Below are positions 20,369 to 31,724 of a DNA stretch of 64,000 bases, piece by piece; position 1 is the stretch's first letter, and each line of letters starts with the position of its first letter. The notes beneath the pieces were generated by a model. That model had not been told where the DNA came from. It did no database searches and saw nothing but the letters and a program-made list of their open reading frames with translations. The position numbers and the translations under genes are program-made. The stretch comes from Pseudomonadota bacterium (lineage in GTDB: Bacteria > Myxococcota_A > UBA796 > UBA9615). The stretch spans positions 62,001 through 126,000 of the forward strand of contig JAAESI010000275.1 of NCBI GenBank assembly GCA_024229515.1, written 5' to 3'.

Positions 20369-21376
20369 CTAGCTGGCCCGGGCGGCGACCTTGTTCAGGC
20401 TCGGCACGACCTCCCGCTTGATGTAGCTGGCGAGCTCGCCCATGCCGGAGACCTTGAAGTGGCGCTCCATGCTGGAGCTGTAGTTGGTGGTGCCGTTGAT
20501 GTCGTAGACGTAGCGATTGCCGTCGGCGTCCTCGATGAACTCGATGCCGGCCTGCTCCAGCCCTTCGGCCTCGATGAGGCGCAGGAGCTGGCGGACCAGC
20601 GGGTCGTTGGCGGTCAGCGGGGAGGCCTGGAACTTGGGGCGGCCAGAGCTGGTCAGCGGGATCTGCTCGCCGTCGGCGGGGCAGACCTCGGGGGCCTTGC
20701 TGGGGAGCTGGCAGGCATCCGACGGGCACAGCTGGAAGCCGTCCTCGGTGGCGCTGCGCATGGCGTAGACGAAGCGTCCGCCGACGAGCTCGACGCGGGT
20801 GATGTAGGGCTCGGGCGCGGAGATGTACTGCTGGAGCACGATCTGGCCGTTGGGGCCGGGGTCGAAGTCATCGGACTCGAGCCAGTTCCGGAGCTGCTCG
20901 GGGGACTCGAAGAGGCTGATGCCGAGCCCCTTGCCGCCCTGGTTGTGCTTGGTGATGAAGGGGCCGTCGAAGCTGGCGGCGTACTCGACGAGGGTGTCCA
21001 CGTCGTTGGCCATCAGCGTGCGGGGCGACAGGATGCCGTGGCGGGAGAGCACGACCTCCTGGCGGAGCTTGCTGATCTCGAGCTCGAGGGCGCGGGAGCC
21101 GTTGATGACGCGGCGGCCCCAGGCTTCGAGCCAGGCCAGCGTCTCCCGCATCAGGGCGACGGACTCGCCGTGGCCGCGGGTGTGGGACGACGGGCTCATG
21201 CGGTTGATCCAGATCCCCTCGGGGGGGGCCTGACGGGGGTCGATGCCGCCCTTCCACACGAGGTGCGTCTCGACCTCGAAGCCTTCCGCCTCCAGCGCTT
21301 CGGTCAGCGGCGGGAGCCAGGCGGGGTTCTCGTAGAGGACATGGACGGTCGGAAGGGGGGTGCTGGTGGGACGCAT
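20369..21376 (-). CDS. ATP-grasp family enzyme (RimK-like)
   Basis: The 335-residue protein has ATP-grasp features: FITKHNQGGKGLGI (Lys-Gly-rich loop, ~residue 145), ...VLQQYIS (adenine strand) and a C-terminal GIEFIEDADG...YDINGTTNYS with the acidic/Asn metal ligands. Such enzymes join a carboxylate to an amine or thiol through an acyl phosphate; RimK/glutathione-synthetase-like relatives include ligases for peptide tailoring. ATG 21376 has GGAG five bases upstream; ATG 21406 is an alternative without a ribosome site. It stands alone between unrelated genes. Confidence 0.78.
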   Translation of the reverse strand: MRPTSTPLPTVHVLYENPAWLPPLTEALEAEGFEVETHLVWKGGIDPRQAPPEGIWINRMSPSSHTRGHGESVALMRETLAWLEAWGRRVINGSRALELEISKLRQEVVLSRHGILSPRTLMANDVDTLVEYAASFDGPFITKHNQGGKGLGISLFESPEQLRNWLESDDFDPGPNGQIVLQQYISAPEPYITRVELVGGRFVYAMRSATEDGFQLCPSDACQLPSKAPEVCPADGEQIPLTSSGRPKFQASPLTANDPLVRQLLRLIEAEGLEQAGIEFIEDADGNRYVYDINGTTNYSSSMERHFKVSGMGELASYIKREVVPSLNKVAARAS

Positions 21377-21585
21377 GATGGCTCCGCGGTCATGCCATCG
21401 AGGCACGACCCTGTCGTTGTTGCGAGAATCTGTAGGAACAAAGGGGGGCGACCAGCTAGACTGCGCGGATCACGCGGCGGCTGGCTTCAGACAGATGCAA
21501 CAACAACAGGAAGCGGGGCGCGTCACAGTCCTACTGGGTAACCTCCCGAAATTGCGACGTCAAGGAATTCGGAGATCGCCCCTTC
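21377..21585. other. Longest intergenic region, with distant inverted arms
   Basis: This 209-base divergent gap holds GTTGTTGC at 21416-21423 and its inverse GCAACAAC at 21497-21504, and is less GC-rich than its surroundings. Promoters for both flanking genes are expected here, but I cannot place a convincing -35/-10 pair. Confidence 0.4.
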
Positions 21586-22020
21586 GTGAAAGTCACCATT
21601 CGACAGCCCATCAAACGCCCTGCGGCGGAGGTGTTCGAGTACCTCGCGGACGCATCCAACAACCCGAAGTGGCAGAAGGGCATGGTCGCCTGCACGTGGG
21701 AGGGCGACGGGCCGATCGCGGTCGGGTCGCGGTACCGGCAGGAGGCCCAGATGATGGGCAAGCCGATCGTCTCGCTGTTCGAGGTGACGGCGCTGGAGCC
21801 GGGACGGAGCGTGTCGATCGCGACGATCGAGAGCACGTTTCCGATCCAGGTGACCCGGTCGGTGGAGGAGACACCGGACGGTTGCGTCGCCCAGGCGGAC
21901 GTCTCCGGGGAGCCGGGAGGCTGCTTCGCGCTGCTGGGGCCGCTGATGGGGCCGATGCTGCGGAGCGCGGTGACGAAGGACTACAAGCGCCTCGCTTCGC
22001 TGCTGGAGTCCGAAGGTTGA
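21586..22020 (+). CDS. SRPBCC family protein
   Basis: The 144-residue protein begins with the SRPBCC/polyketide-cyclase pattern (IKRPAAEVFEYLADASNNPKWQKGM) and ends with a long helix (LRSAVTKDYKRLASLLE). The START-like cavity binds hydrophobic ligands in related proteins. It starts at GTG 21586; TTGA at the end overlaps the start of the next gene, so the two are coupled. No specific ligand can be named. Confidence 0.82.
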   Translation: MKVTIRQPIKRPAAEVFEYLADASNNPKWQKGMVACTWEGDGPIAVGSRYRQEAQMMGKPIVSLFEVTALEPGRSVSIATIESTFPIQVTRSVEETPDGCVAQADVSGEPGGCFALLGPLMGPMLRSAVTKDYKRLASLLESEG

Positions 22021-22739
22021 ACCGAACCCCGCTGTTGATCGGCCTGCTGTTTCTGGCCGTGTGCGTGCGCTCGCCGCCGCCGCCGGACACCGACGATCCC
22101 GGGCTCGGCACGATCCTGCTGGCGGGTACGCCGACGCGGGTGCTCTGGTCCGATGGTGACTCCTTCAAGTTCCTCGACGGCGCGCGGGCGGGCCGGGGCT
22201 CGCGGTTGCAGGGCTACAACACGTTGGAGACCTACGGTCCCGTGCATCGCTGGGGCGACTGGACCAGCGAGGAGCTGCACGCGTTTGCGAAGGAGTCGGC
22301 CGGGGTCGCCGCCTCACGCGCGTGGGAGTGCACGACGAAGGGACTGCCGGACAAGTACGGGCGGCTGCTCGTGGAGTGCCCGGACCTGCGTCGGCACATG
22401 ATTCGGACCGGCACGGGGCACGTGTATCCGTTCGACGAGGAGCCGGACCCGGAGCTGGTGGAGCTGCAGCTGCAGGCGCGCCTGGACGAGATCGGTATGT
22501 GGGAGAAGGGGCGGCCGGAGGTCATTCTCACGTCGGTGAAGCCCTTCACGGAGGCGCGCGGAGGGCAAGACTGGTTCGTGAACGGCCGCACCGGGGAGTC
22601 GGGGCGGCGGGGGCACCAATCCGAGTACCAGGTGTGCGAAGAGGTCTGCATCGAGCCGCTGCGCGGCAAGGGCAGCTGCCTGGTCTACGTGCCGTTCGCT
22701 CAGCGGTACGGCGTGGGGCGGGCTGACTGCCTGAGGTAG
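22017..22739 (+). CDS. Thermonuclease-like lipoprotein
   Basis: The 240-residue protein starts at TTG 22017 (overlap TTGA) and has a lipobox-like LAVC at ~16. Residues ~45-125 match the staphylococcal nuclease fold: WSDGDSF, SRLQGYNTLET and DKYGRLLV, aligning with the active-site Asp21, Arg35, Thr41, Glu43 and Arg87. The second calcium-ligand Asp (Asp40) is Asn here (GYN). The C-terminal ~100 residues contain four Cys, possibly disulfide-bonded. It is probably exported; loss of one metal ligand leaves nuclease activity uncertain. Confidence 0.72.
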   Translation: MNRTPLLIGLLFLAVCVRSPPPPDTDDPGLGTILLAGTPTRVLWSDGDSFKFLDGARAGRGSRLQGYNTLETYGPVHRWGDWTSEELHAFAKESAGVAASRAWECTTKGLPDKYGRLLVECPDLRRHMIRTGTGHVYPFDEEPDPELVELQLQARLDEIGMWEKGRPEVILTSVKPFTEARGGQDWFVNGRTGESGRRGHQSEYQVCEEVCIEPLRGKGSCLVYVPFAQRYGVGRADCLR

Positions 22740-22858
22740 TCCCGGGGCGCTCGCAGCTCGACCACATCGGCGATGTCCGCCAGTACTGAGCGGTCGTGCT
22801 CACATCTGGCCCCCGCGACCCCGGCTGTGCATACTCCCGCCGCTCAACCGGAGGCGAC

Positions 22859-23512
22859 GTGCAGGACTACCAGCGAGAGTTCATCGATTACATGGTGCGG
22901 TGCGAGGTCCTGACCTTCGGGGACTTTGTCACCAAGAGCGGCCGCAAGACGCCGTACTTCGTGAACACCGGCCGCTACCGCACCGGCGCACAGATCGCCC
23001 AACTGGGCCGCTTCTACGCCGCCGCCATCACCGCCCGCGGCGTCGGGTACGACATGCTCTTCGGCCCCGCCTACAAGGGCATCCCGCTGGTCGTCGCCGC
23101 CGCCACGGCGCTGCACACCGACCACGGCGTGGACACCCCCTTCGGCTTCGACCGCAAGGAGGTCAAGGACCACGGCGAGGGCGGAAGCCTCGTCGGCTAC
23201 AAGCCGACCGACGGCGACCGGGTGCTCATCGTCGAGGACGTCACCACCGCCGGCACGTCGGTGCGCGAGACGGTGCCCAAGCTGACGGCCGCCGCCGACG
23301 TCTCCATCTCCGGCCTCATCGTCAGCGTCGACCGCATGGAGCGCGGCAAGACCGACCGCGGGGCCCTGGCCGAGCTGACCGAGGAATTCGGCCTCGACGC
23401 CTTCGCCATCGTCACGCTGGACGACATCGTTGAGCACCTCGGACCGCGCCTCAGCGCCGCCGATCTGGAGCGCATCGCCGCCTACCGGGCCGAGTACGGC
23501 GCGAAGGGCTGA
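22859..23512 (+). CDS. pyrE: Orotate phosphoribosyltransferase
   Basis: The 217-residue enzyme makes orotidine 5'-monophosphate from orotate and PRPP in pyrimidine synthesis. It has the substrate region TKSGRKTPYFVNTG, FGPAYKGIPL, and the PRPP-binding motif VLIVEDVTTAGTS. GTG 22859 is chosen because GAGG lies five bases before it and the protein then starts as other PyrE do; an ATG at 22796 would add an unlikely leader. The small lipoprotein gene follows after seven bases. Confidence 0.93.
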   Translation: MQDYQREFIDYMVRCEVLTFGDFVTKSGRKTPYFVNTGRYRTGAQIAQLGRFYAAAITARGVGYDMLFGPAYKGIPLVVAAATALHTDHGVDTPFGFDRKEVKDHGEGGSLVGYKPTDGDRVLIVEDVTTAGTSVRETVPKLTAAADVSISGLIVSVDRMERGKTDRGALAELTEEFGLDAFAIVTLDDIVEHLGPRLSAADLERIAAYRAEYGAKG

Positions 23513-23519
23513 AGCGACG

Positions 23520-23906
23520 ATGCGCTCGACCGTCCTCCTCCTCCTGCTCCCGCTGCTGGCCTCCTGCGTCGTCCCCACCACCGAGGCGATCGTCGGGGTC
23601 TGGACCAACGACGACGACTCCGCCCGCCAGATCACGCTCGAGGACGACACCAGCTACGAGATCGTCATGGACGACGAAGTGCTGCAAACCGGCACCTACG
23701 AGGTCGCCGACGAGACGCTCGTGGTCATCGATGGCGAGGAAGTCACCCGCGACGGCGTGCTCGTGTGGACCGTCGGCTTCGACTCCTCGGGCGTGGCCGC
23801 TGGGAGCCAGTTCGGCGATCCCATCTACCAGCTGACGTCCTCGACGATGGTCCTGCGGAGCTCCAGCGCCGAGTCCGGGCGCCGGACCTGGAGTCGCGTC
23901 GAATAG
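23520..23906 (+). CDS. Small lipoprotein, lipocalin-like
   Basis: A 128-residue protein with lipobox (LLASC) and a beta-rich mature part starting EAIVGVWTNDDDSARQITLEDDTSYEI, a pattern common to lipocalin-like small lipoproteins (GxW followed by strands). It starts seven bases after pyrE and is probably co-transcribed. Function unknown. Confidence 0.65.
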   Translation: MRSTVLLLLLPLLASCVVPTTEAIVGVWTNDDDSARQITLEDDTSYEIVMDDEVLQTGTYEVADETLVVIDGEEVTRDGVLVWTVGFDSSGVAAGSQFGDPIYQLTSSTMVLRSSSAESGRRTWSRVE

Positions 23907-23927
23907 CCCACGGGCCTCCGATGAGAC

Positions 23928-23955
23928 TTGTCCTCGCGCGCTCGATCAGTATCTT
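23928..23955 (+). promoter_or_regulatory. Candidate promoter before the CrtI/RetSat-like gene
   Basis: TTGTCC (23928-23933) and TATCTT (23950-23955) are spaced by 16 bases, and the ATG comes eight bases after the -10. No ribosome site fits between, so the transcript may be leaderless. Confidence 0.55.
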
Positions 23956-23963
23956 GCTCGGCG

Positions 23964-25619
23964 ATGACTGAGCCCAGGCCCCAAGAACGCATCGCGCTCC
24001 CCACTCACAACACCCGCCGCCGCTCCAAGGGGACCATCCCCGAGACGGTGGACGTCGCCATCATCGGCGCCGGCCTGGGGGGGCTGACGGCGGCTGCGTA
24101 CCTGGCGAAGGCGGGCAAGAGCGTCGCCGTGTTCGACGGCCACTACGTCGCCGGCGGATGCGCCACCTGCTTCGCTCGGGGGAGCCGCAGCAACCGGTAC
24201 GTGTTCGACGTCGGCGTGCACTACGTCGGCGAAGGCGGCCCGGGAGGCCAGTTCGAGCAGTTGCTCGCGCCGATCGGCGCCGAGGTCGAGTTCACCGAGA
24301 TGGACCCCGAGGGGTTCGACCGCCTCGTCTTCCCCGACTTCACCTTCCGCGTGCCCACCGACCGCGGCCTCTACCGCGACCGTCTCGTCGAGCTCTTCCC
24401 CGAGGAGCGCCGCGGCATCGACCGCTACATGACCTGCCTCAAGCAGATGCATGCCTTCAACGAGAAGCTGTTCGAGACCCAGGTCGTGATGACCCCCGGA
24501 GCGCTCGCGACGCTCTTCTTCAAGGCGCCCCGCGTCGCCGCGATGCTCGCGACCAACATCACCACCAAGACGCTGCTGGATCTGTGCACCAAGAACCCCA
24601 AGCTCCGCGCGGTGCTCCTCGGCCAGAACGGCGACTACGCCCTCCCCCCCAGCGAGGTCTCCCCGCTGCTGCACGGGGGCCTCGCCAACCACTACTTCGA
24701 CAACGGCGCCTGGTACCCCAAGGGCGGCGGCCAGATGATCGCCGACCGCATCGCCGAGTCCGTCGAGGGCAACGGCGGCTCCATCCACCTGCAGACGCTG
24801 GTGGACAAGGTCATCGTCGAAGGCGGCAAGGCCGTCGGCGTCGAGGTCACCCCCCGCGGCGGTGAGAGCCAGACCGTGCGCGCCCGCGCCGTGCTCAGCA
24901 ACGCCGATCCGCAGCGCACGATGATGGAACTGGTCGGCCCCGAGCACCTCCCCAGCCGCGTCACCCGCCGCGCCAAGGACTGGAAGCTCAGCGACGGCAT
25001 CTTCATGACCTGCCTCGGCGTCCAGGGCGACGTCGCCGACGACGGCATCGAGAACTGCAACTACTGGGTGTTCGACCACTACGACACCGAGAAGCTCTAC
25101 ACCTCCTGCCGCGCCGACAAGGACCTGCTCCCCCAGGCCGCCTACATCACGTCGGCCTCCATGAAGGACCGCGGCACCGAGGGCCACTCCCCCGAAGGCC
25201 AGTCCACCGTCGAGGTGATGACCGCGCTGCCCGCCGACGCCGACTGGTGGGACGTCGACCCGGCCACCCTCTGGGACGGCAGCTACCGCAAGAACCCCGT
25301 CTACGCCGAGCGGAAGCAGAAGGTCGAGAACGCCCTCGTGCACCGCCTCGACTCCATGTTCCCCGGCATCGGCCAGCGCATCCTCTTCCGCGAGTCGGCC
25401 AGCCCCATCAGCCACATCCGCTACACGCGCGCCTCGTCCGGCTCCGGCTACGGCCTCGCCGCGACCCCCGGTCAGTTCGGCCTCAACCGACCGCTGACCC
25501 GGCTCCCCCTCAAGGGGCTCTTCATCGCCGGCGCCTCGACCCGCACCGGCCACGGCGTGCTGCCCTCGGTGCAGTCGGGCGCCAACACCGCCCGGGACGT
25601 CATCAAGACCCTCCGCTAG
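23964..25619 (+). CDS. Phytoene desaturase/retinol saturase-type FAD oxidoreductase
   Basis: A 551-residue flavoprotein with the dinucleotide-binding GAGLGGLTAAAYLAKAG at ~35-51, the FDGHYVAGGCATCF segment typical of CrtI/RetSat proteins, YPKGGGQMIADR in the middle and the C-terminal GLFIAGASTRTGHGVLPSVQSG. Family members saturate, desaturate or isomerise polyenes such as carotenoids or retinol. No other carotenoid gene is near, so the substrate is open. ATG 23964 follows the promoter-like pair closely. Confidence 0.82.
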   Translation: MTEPRPQERIALPTHNTRRRSKGTIPETVDVAIIGAGLGGLTAAAYLAKAGKSVAVFDGHYVAGGCATCFARGSRSNRYVFDVGVHYVGEGGPGGQFEQLLAPIGAEVEFTEMDPEGFDRLVFPDFTFRVPTDRGLYRDRLVELFPEERRGIDRYMTCLKQMHAFNEKLFETQVVMTPGALATLFFKAPRVAAMLATNITTKTLLDLCTKNPKLRAVLLGQNGDYALPPSEVSPLLHGGLANHYFDNGAWYPKGGGQMIADRIAESVEGNGGSIHLQTLVDKVIVEGGKAVGVEVTPRGGESQTVRARAVLSNADPQRTMMELVGPEHLPSRVTRRAKDWKLSDGIFMTCLGVQGDVADDGIENCNYWVFDHYDTEKLYTSCRADKDLLPQAAYITSASMKDRGTEGHSPEGQSTVEVMTALPADADWWDVDPATLWDGSYRKNPVYAERKQKVENALVHRLDSMFPGIGQRILFRESASPISHIRYTRASSGSGYGLAATPGQFGLNRPLTRLPLKGLFIAGASTRTGHGVLPSVQSGANTARDVIKTLR

Positions 25620-25656
25620 GCCATCGGCCGGACACACGGCCGCCACAAGTTCGGTC

Positions 25657-25662
25657 TAGCGT
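25657..25662 (+). promoter_or_regulatory. -10-like TAGCGT six bases before ATG 25669
   Basis: No Shine-Dalgarno; identical hexamer and similar spacing occur before the genes starting at 41378 and 37794. Confidence 0.55.
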
Positions 25663-25668
25663 GTCCCC

Positions 25669-27627
25669 ATGACCTGCCGCGCCTCGGTCTTGCTCGCACT
25701 GCTCCTGTTCGGGGTCGGCTGCTACGACAACCCGTTCGGCCAGGTGGGCCCCGACGACGACGACGACGACCTGCCGTTCGATGACGACGACGCAGGCACC
25801 GACGACGACGACGCAGGCTCCGACGACGACGACGCAAGCTCCGACGACGACGACTTCGTCGACGGCCTCCCCACCTGCGAGGTGCTGCTCGAGTCCATCC
25901 TCCCCATCGACGATGGTTGCCACGCCGTCGTCGCCTTTGAGACGTTCGAACCCAACGAAGAGGTCGAATGGCAGTGGTCCGGGAGCACGGTCAACGCCAA
26001 CTTCGACCAGGTGATCACCTCGCCGATGGTCATCAACCTGACCGACGACAACGCCGACGGCGCCATCGATCGGAACGATGTGCCCGACGTCGTCTTCTAC
26101 TCGATGGACGACGGGGTGTTCGCAGAAGCCATCACGCGCGCGGTCAGCGGCGTCGACGGCACCGAACTGTGGACCCAGAACACGGGGAACCTGCGGACCT
26201 ACGCCAACGCCCACCTCGCCGCCGCGGACGTGCTCGACGAGTACCTGGGCCCCGAGATCGTCATCGTCACCGACGACGACTTCGTCGCCCTGCTGGATGC
26301 CAACGGCGACCAGATCTGGCGCACCGCCGCCGGCGAAAACCTCGCCCGCGGCGCCCCCGCCATCCACGACATGAACGGCGACGGGAACCCCGAGATCATC
26401 GTCGGCCGGGTCATCTTCAGCAGCGAGGGCGACATCCTCGGCACCGGCACCGCCGGCCGAGGCGCCAACAACGACCGCGGCCGCATGACCTTCGCCGTCG
26501 ACATCGACGACGACGGTGAGCTCGAGGTCATCGCCGGCAACGCGGTCTACGACATCAACGGCGACGCGGAGTGGAGCAACGGCGAACCCGACGGCTTCCC
26601 CGGCGTGGCCGACTTCGATGGCGACGGCGATCCCGAGATCGTCGTCGTACACAACGGGAACGTGCGCCTCCAGGACCACACCGGCGCCATCGTCTGGGGC
26701 CCCAACGAAATCGCCGGCAACGGACGCGGCGGACCGCCGACGATCGCGGACTACGACGGCGACGGCCTCCCCGAGATCGGCATCGCCAACAGCGGCTTCT
26801 ACACCGTGCTGGACACCGACGGCTCCGAGCTGTGGGCGCGCGCGACGCAAGACGTCAGCTCGGGCATGACCGGCAGCTCGGTGTTCGACTTCAACGGCGA
26901 CGGCGCCGCCGAGGTCGTCTACGCCGATGAGATCACCCTCTGGGTCTACCAGGGCAACGACGGCACGGTGCTCCTGGAGGAGGTCAACCACACCTCGCGC
27001 ACGCAGCTGGAGTACCCGGTCATCACGGACATCGACGGCGACGAGCACGCTGAGATCGTGCTCGGCTCCAACGACTTCTTCACCGAGGGCTGGACCGGCG
27101 TCACCGTGCTCGGCACCACCGTCGACCGCGGCGGCTGGTGGAAGGCCCGCCGGATCTGGAACCAGCACGCCTTCTTCTTCACCCACGTGGACGAGGACGG
27201 CACCGTGCCGACGGCGCAGGAGAAGCCCTGGCTGGCCCACAACAGCTTCCGCCAGAACTTCCCCCCGGACACCTGGGAGGGCTACCCCGCCGCGGATCTG
27301 ACCTCGGAGCCGGCCGGCCCCTGCATCGGCCCCGACGGCGACGATGACCTCCGCTTCGCGGTCCAGGTCGGCAACGTCGGCGCCTACACCACCGCCGTGG
27401 ACGTCGACGTGGCCGTGTTCGCGGTCACCTCCTCAGACGAGGTGCTGCTCGGCGCCGACAGCCTCGAGGGCTTCCTCGAAGCGGGCATGCTCTCGACCAC
27501 CGTGCTCGTGCCCTGGACCGAGGGGCAGCAGACGGGCGAGTACCGGACGAAGGCCGACGACAGCGGCACCGGGGTCGGTGAAGTGGTGGAGTGCGACGAG
27601 ACGAACAACGCCGCCGACTGGCCCTGA
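25669..27627 (+). CDS. FG-GAP repeat lipoprotein with Asp-rich linker and CARDB-like C-terminus
   Basis: The 652-residue protein has a lipobox (LLFGVGC), a linker of DDDDAG-type repeats and then ~440 residues of FG-GAP/VCBS blades with loops such as DMNGDGNPE, DFDGDGDPE and DIDGDEHAE that would bind calcium. The last ~95 residues (RFAVQVGNVGAYTTAVDVDVAVF ... VVECDETNNA) look like a CARDB adhesion domain. It is likely a surface beta-propeller tethered by lipid. Its start follows a -10-like hexamer. Confidence 0.8.
   Translation: MTCRASVLLALLLFGVGCYDNPFGQVGPDDDDDDLPFDDDDAGTDDDDAGSDDDDASSDDDDFVDGLPTCEVLLESILPIDDGCHAVVAFETFEPNEEVEWQWSGSTVNANFDQVITSPMVINLTDDNADGAIDRNDVPDVVFYSMDDGVFAEAITRAVSGVDGTELWTQNTGNLRTYANAHLAAADVLDEYLGPEIVIVTDDDFVALLDANGDQIWRTAAGENLARGAPAIHDMNGDGNPEIIVGRVIFSSEGDILGTGTAGRGANNDRGRMTFAVDIDDDGELEVIAGNAVYDINGDAEWSNGEPDGFPGVADFDGDGDPEIVVVHNGNVRLQDHTGAIVWGPNEIAGNGRGGPPTIADYDGDGLPEIGIANSGFYTVLDTDGSELWARATQDVSSGMTGSSVFDFNGDGAAEVVYADEITLWVYQGNDGTVLLEEVNHTSRTQLEYPVITDIDGDEHAEIVLGSNDFFTEGWTGVTVLGTTVDRGGWWKARRIWNQHAFFFTHVDEDGTVPTAQEKPWLAHNSFRQNFPPDTWEGYPAADLTSEPAGPCIGPDGDDDLRFAVQVGNVGAYTTAVDVDVAVFAVTSSDEVLLGADSLEGFLEAGMLSTTVLVPWTEGQQTGEYRTKADDSGTGVGEVVECDETNNAADWP
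25747..25855 (+). repeat. DDDDAG/DDDDAS codon repeat
   Basis: Tandem GAC-rich units encode the spacer behind the lipobox of the FG-GAP lipoprotein. Confidence 0.75.
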
Positions 27628-27641
27628 CAGGCCTCGATCCG

Positions 27642-27647
27642 TACCCT
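27642..27647 (+). promoter_or_regulatory. -10-like TACCCT seven bases before the yceI-like gene
   Basis: No Shine-Dalgarno between it and ATG 27655. Confidence 0.45.
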
Positions 27648-28249
27648 CCCGCGCATGACGCGAACTCTCTCCTTGATCCTCCTCGTCGCGACCGTGCTCG
27701 CCGGCCCCATCCTGATGCCCGCCTCCACCTCGGCGCAGACGTACACCTTCGACACGAGCCACAGCCAGGTCGGCTTCAAGGTCCGGCACAACGTCATCTC
27801 GTGGGTCCACGGCCGCTTCAACAGCTTCGAAGGCACGGTCACCTACGATCCCGCCAAGCCCAAGAGCCTGTCGGCCAACGTGACGCTGCAGATCGCCAGC
27901 GTCGACACGGAGAACGCCAAGCGGGACGACCACCTGCGCAGCGCCGACTTCTTCGCCGCCGAGGAGTTCCCGACCGCGACGTTCGTCTCCAAGAAGGTCA
28001 CCAAGGCTGACAAGGACGGGACCTTCCAGCTCATCGGCGACCTCACGATCAAGGGCGTGACGAAGGAGGTCTCGATGGCCGTCGAGCCGATCGCGGGACC
28101 GATAAACGACCCCTGGGGCAACACCAAGATCGGCACCACCGCGACCCTGACGATCAACCGCCAGGACTTCGGCATCAGCTGGAGCAAGGTGATGGACAAC
28201 GGGGGGCTCGCCGTCGGCGACGAGGTGCACCTGCTGCTGGAGCTCGAGC

Positions 28250-30499
<2,250 letters not shown>

Positions 30500-30523
30500 C
30501 CGATGTTAGCCGACCGGCCCGGG

Positions 30524-30529
30524 TACGAT
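30524..30529 (+). promoter_or_regulatory. -10-like TACGAT seven bases before GTG 30537
   Basis: Same hexamer as before the FG-GAP gene at 20328; no Shine-Dalgarno. Confidence 0.55.
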
Positions 30530-30536
30530 CCGGTCC

Positions 30537-31724
30537 GTGCGTGCCCTGCTCCTGTTCGCGGCCGCCCTCGCCGGCTGCACGATCCCGCCCGATCCGGTCG
30601 AGGGGGGCCCCATCGACATCAGCGACCTGACCTTCGGCGAGTTCTCCACCTGGGCGCGGCCCATCGAGGACTACATCGACTTTCAGACCGACGACCTGGG
30701 CCACGACAGCTTCGATCGGTCCATCCAGGCGCTGCACGTCTTCGGCGGCCGCCTCTACCTCGGCTACGGCGACGCCACCCTGAACCTGGGCCGCACGTTC
30801 CCGATCGAAGCCCGCTTCTTCTACAACCTCGATCCCGAGGATTGGCGGGTCGAGTACACCGTCAACGAGGAGGCCATCGGCCGGTACCGCGGCGACGCCG
30901 AGACGCTCCTGATCCCGGGCGTCGACGCCACCGAAGACGCCTGGATCGGCAACGCCTACTCCCGCCACCTCGACACGGACTGGATCAAGTCCCGCACGTT
31001 GGACCAGGCGCTGCACGTGCACGACATGCTGAAGGACGACGACGGCAGCTTCTGGGCCTGCGGCAGCGGGGGCACCCAGGACGAGTATAACGCCGGCCAG
31101 ATCAGCTCCCTGGTGTTCCACAGCACCGACGACGGCACGACCTTCGAGCTGGCCTGGAAGGTGCCCAACACCAAGCCCTCGGGGGACGCCCGCTTCACCA
31201 GCCTGACCCGGGTGGACGGGGCGCTGCACGCCTTCGGCTACCGCGCTGACGGCACCGGCTCGATCAACCAGATCATCGCCTACCGGGACGTCGGCGCCGA
31301 CGAACCGGAGCCCTGGTCGGCCATGACGGACGTGCTCGTGGACGACGTCGTCGAGCTGCCCGACGGCCGCGCCCTCGCCACGGGGGTGTTCGTCGCCGGT
31401 GACCTCTTCCACACCGTGCGGCTGCTGGACGGGGACGACGCCGACGAAGTCGCGGCGTTCGAGGACCTCGCGGTGCTCGACTTCTTCGAGCTGGGCGACG
31501 GCCGCGTGGTGACGCTCGCGCTGGGATCGTCGGAGTACCCGATCCCCGCGGGCCCCTACGAGGTCGAGGTCGGGCTCTGGGACGCTGCCGACGGCAGCTA
31601 CCGCACATTGCGCCGCCAGGAGAGCGCAACGCTGCCGCTGTCTGTGGCCTACTGGAAGCACAGCCTGTTCGTGGGCATCGCCGACGGACGCATCCGCCTG
31701 GCGGAGGGGGAGATCATCGAATGA
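30537..31724 (+). CDS. Lipoprotein of unknown function, possible beta-propeller
   Basis: The 395-residue protein has a short signal with lipobox (ALAGC) and a mature part of repeating beta segments (HVFGGRLYLGYGDA, DDGSFWACGSGG, RVDGALHAFGYR, LPDGRALATGVF), which suggests a propeller. No family recognised. GTG 30537 is supported by the -10-like hexamer seven bases before it. The stop overlaps the next gene as ATGA, so it is the first of a likely four-gene unit. Confidence 0.68.
   Translation: MRALLLFAAALAGCTIPPDPVEGGPIDISDLTFGEFSTWARPIEDYIDFQTDDLGHDSFDRSIQALHVFGGRLYLGYGDATLNLGRTFPIEARFFYNLDPEDWRVEYTVNEEAIGRYRGDAETLLIPGVDATEDAWIGNAYSRHLDTDWIKSRTLDQALHVHDMLKDDDGSFWACGSGGTQDEYNAGQISSLVFHSTDDGTTFELAWKVPNTKPSGDARFTSLTRVDGALHAFGYRADGTGSINQIIAYRDVGADEPEPWSAMTDVLVDDVVELPDGRALATGVFVAGDLFHTVRLLDGDDADEVAAFEDLAVLDFFELGDGRVVTLALGSSEYPIPAGPYEVEVGLWDAADGSYRTLRRQESATLPLSVAYWKHSLFVGIADGRIRLAEGEIIE

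Noticed and set aside
18184..20421. 745-codon open frame antisense to the FG-GAP protein
   Set aside because: Composition-driven shadow; the sense strand has signal peptide and clear repeats.
21416..21504. GTTGTTGC/GCAACAAC arms as an attachment site or element end
   Set aside because: Only 8-base arms 73 bases apart with no integrase, transposase or target duplication nearby.
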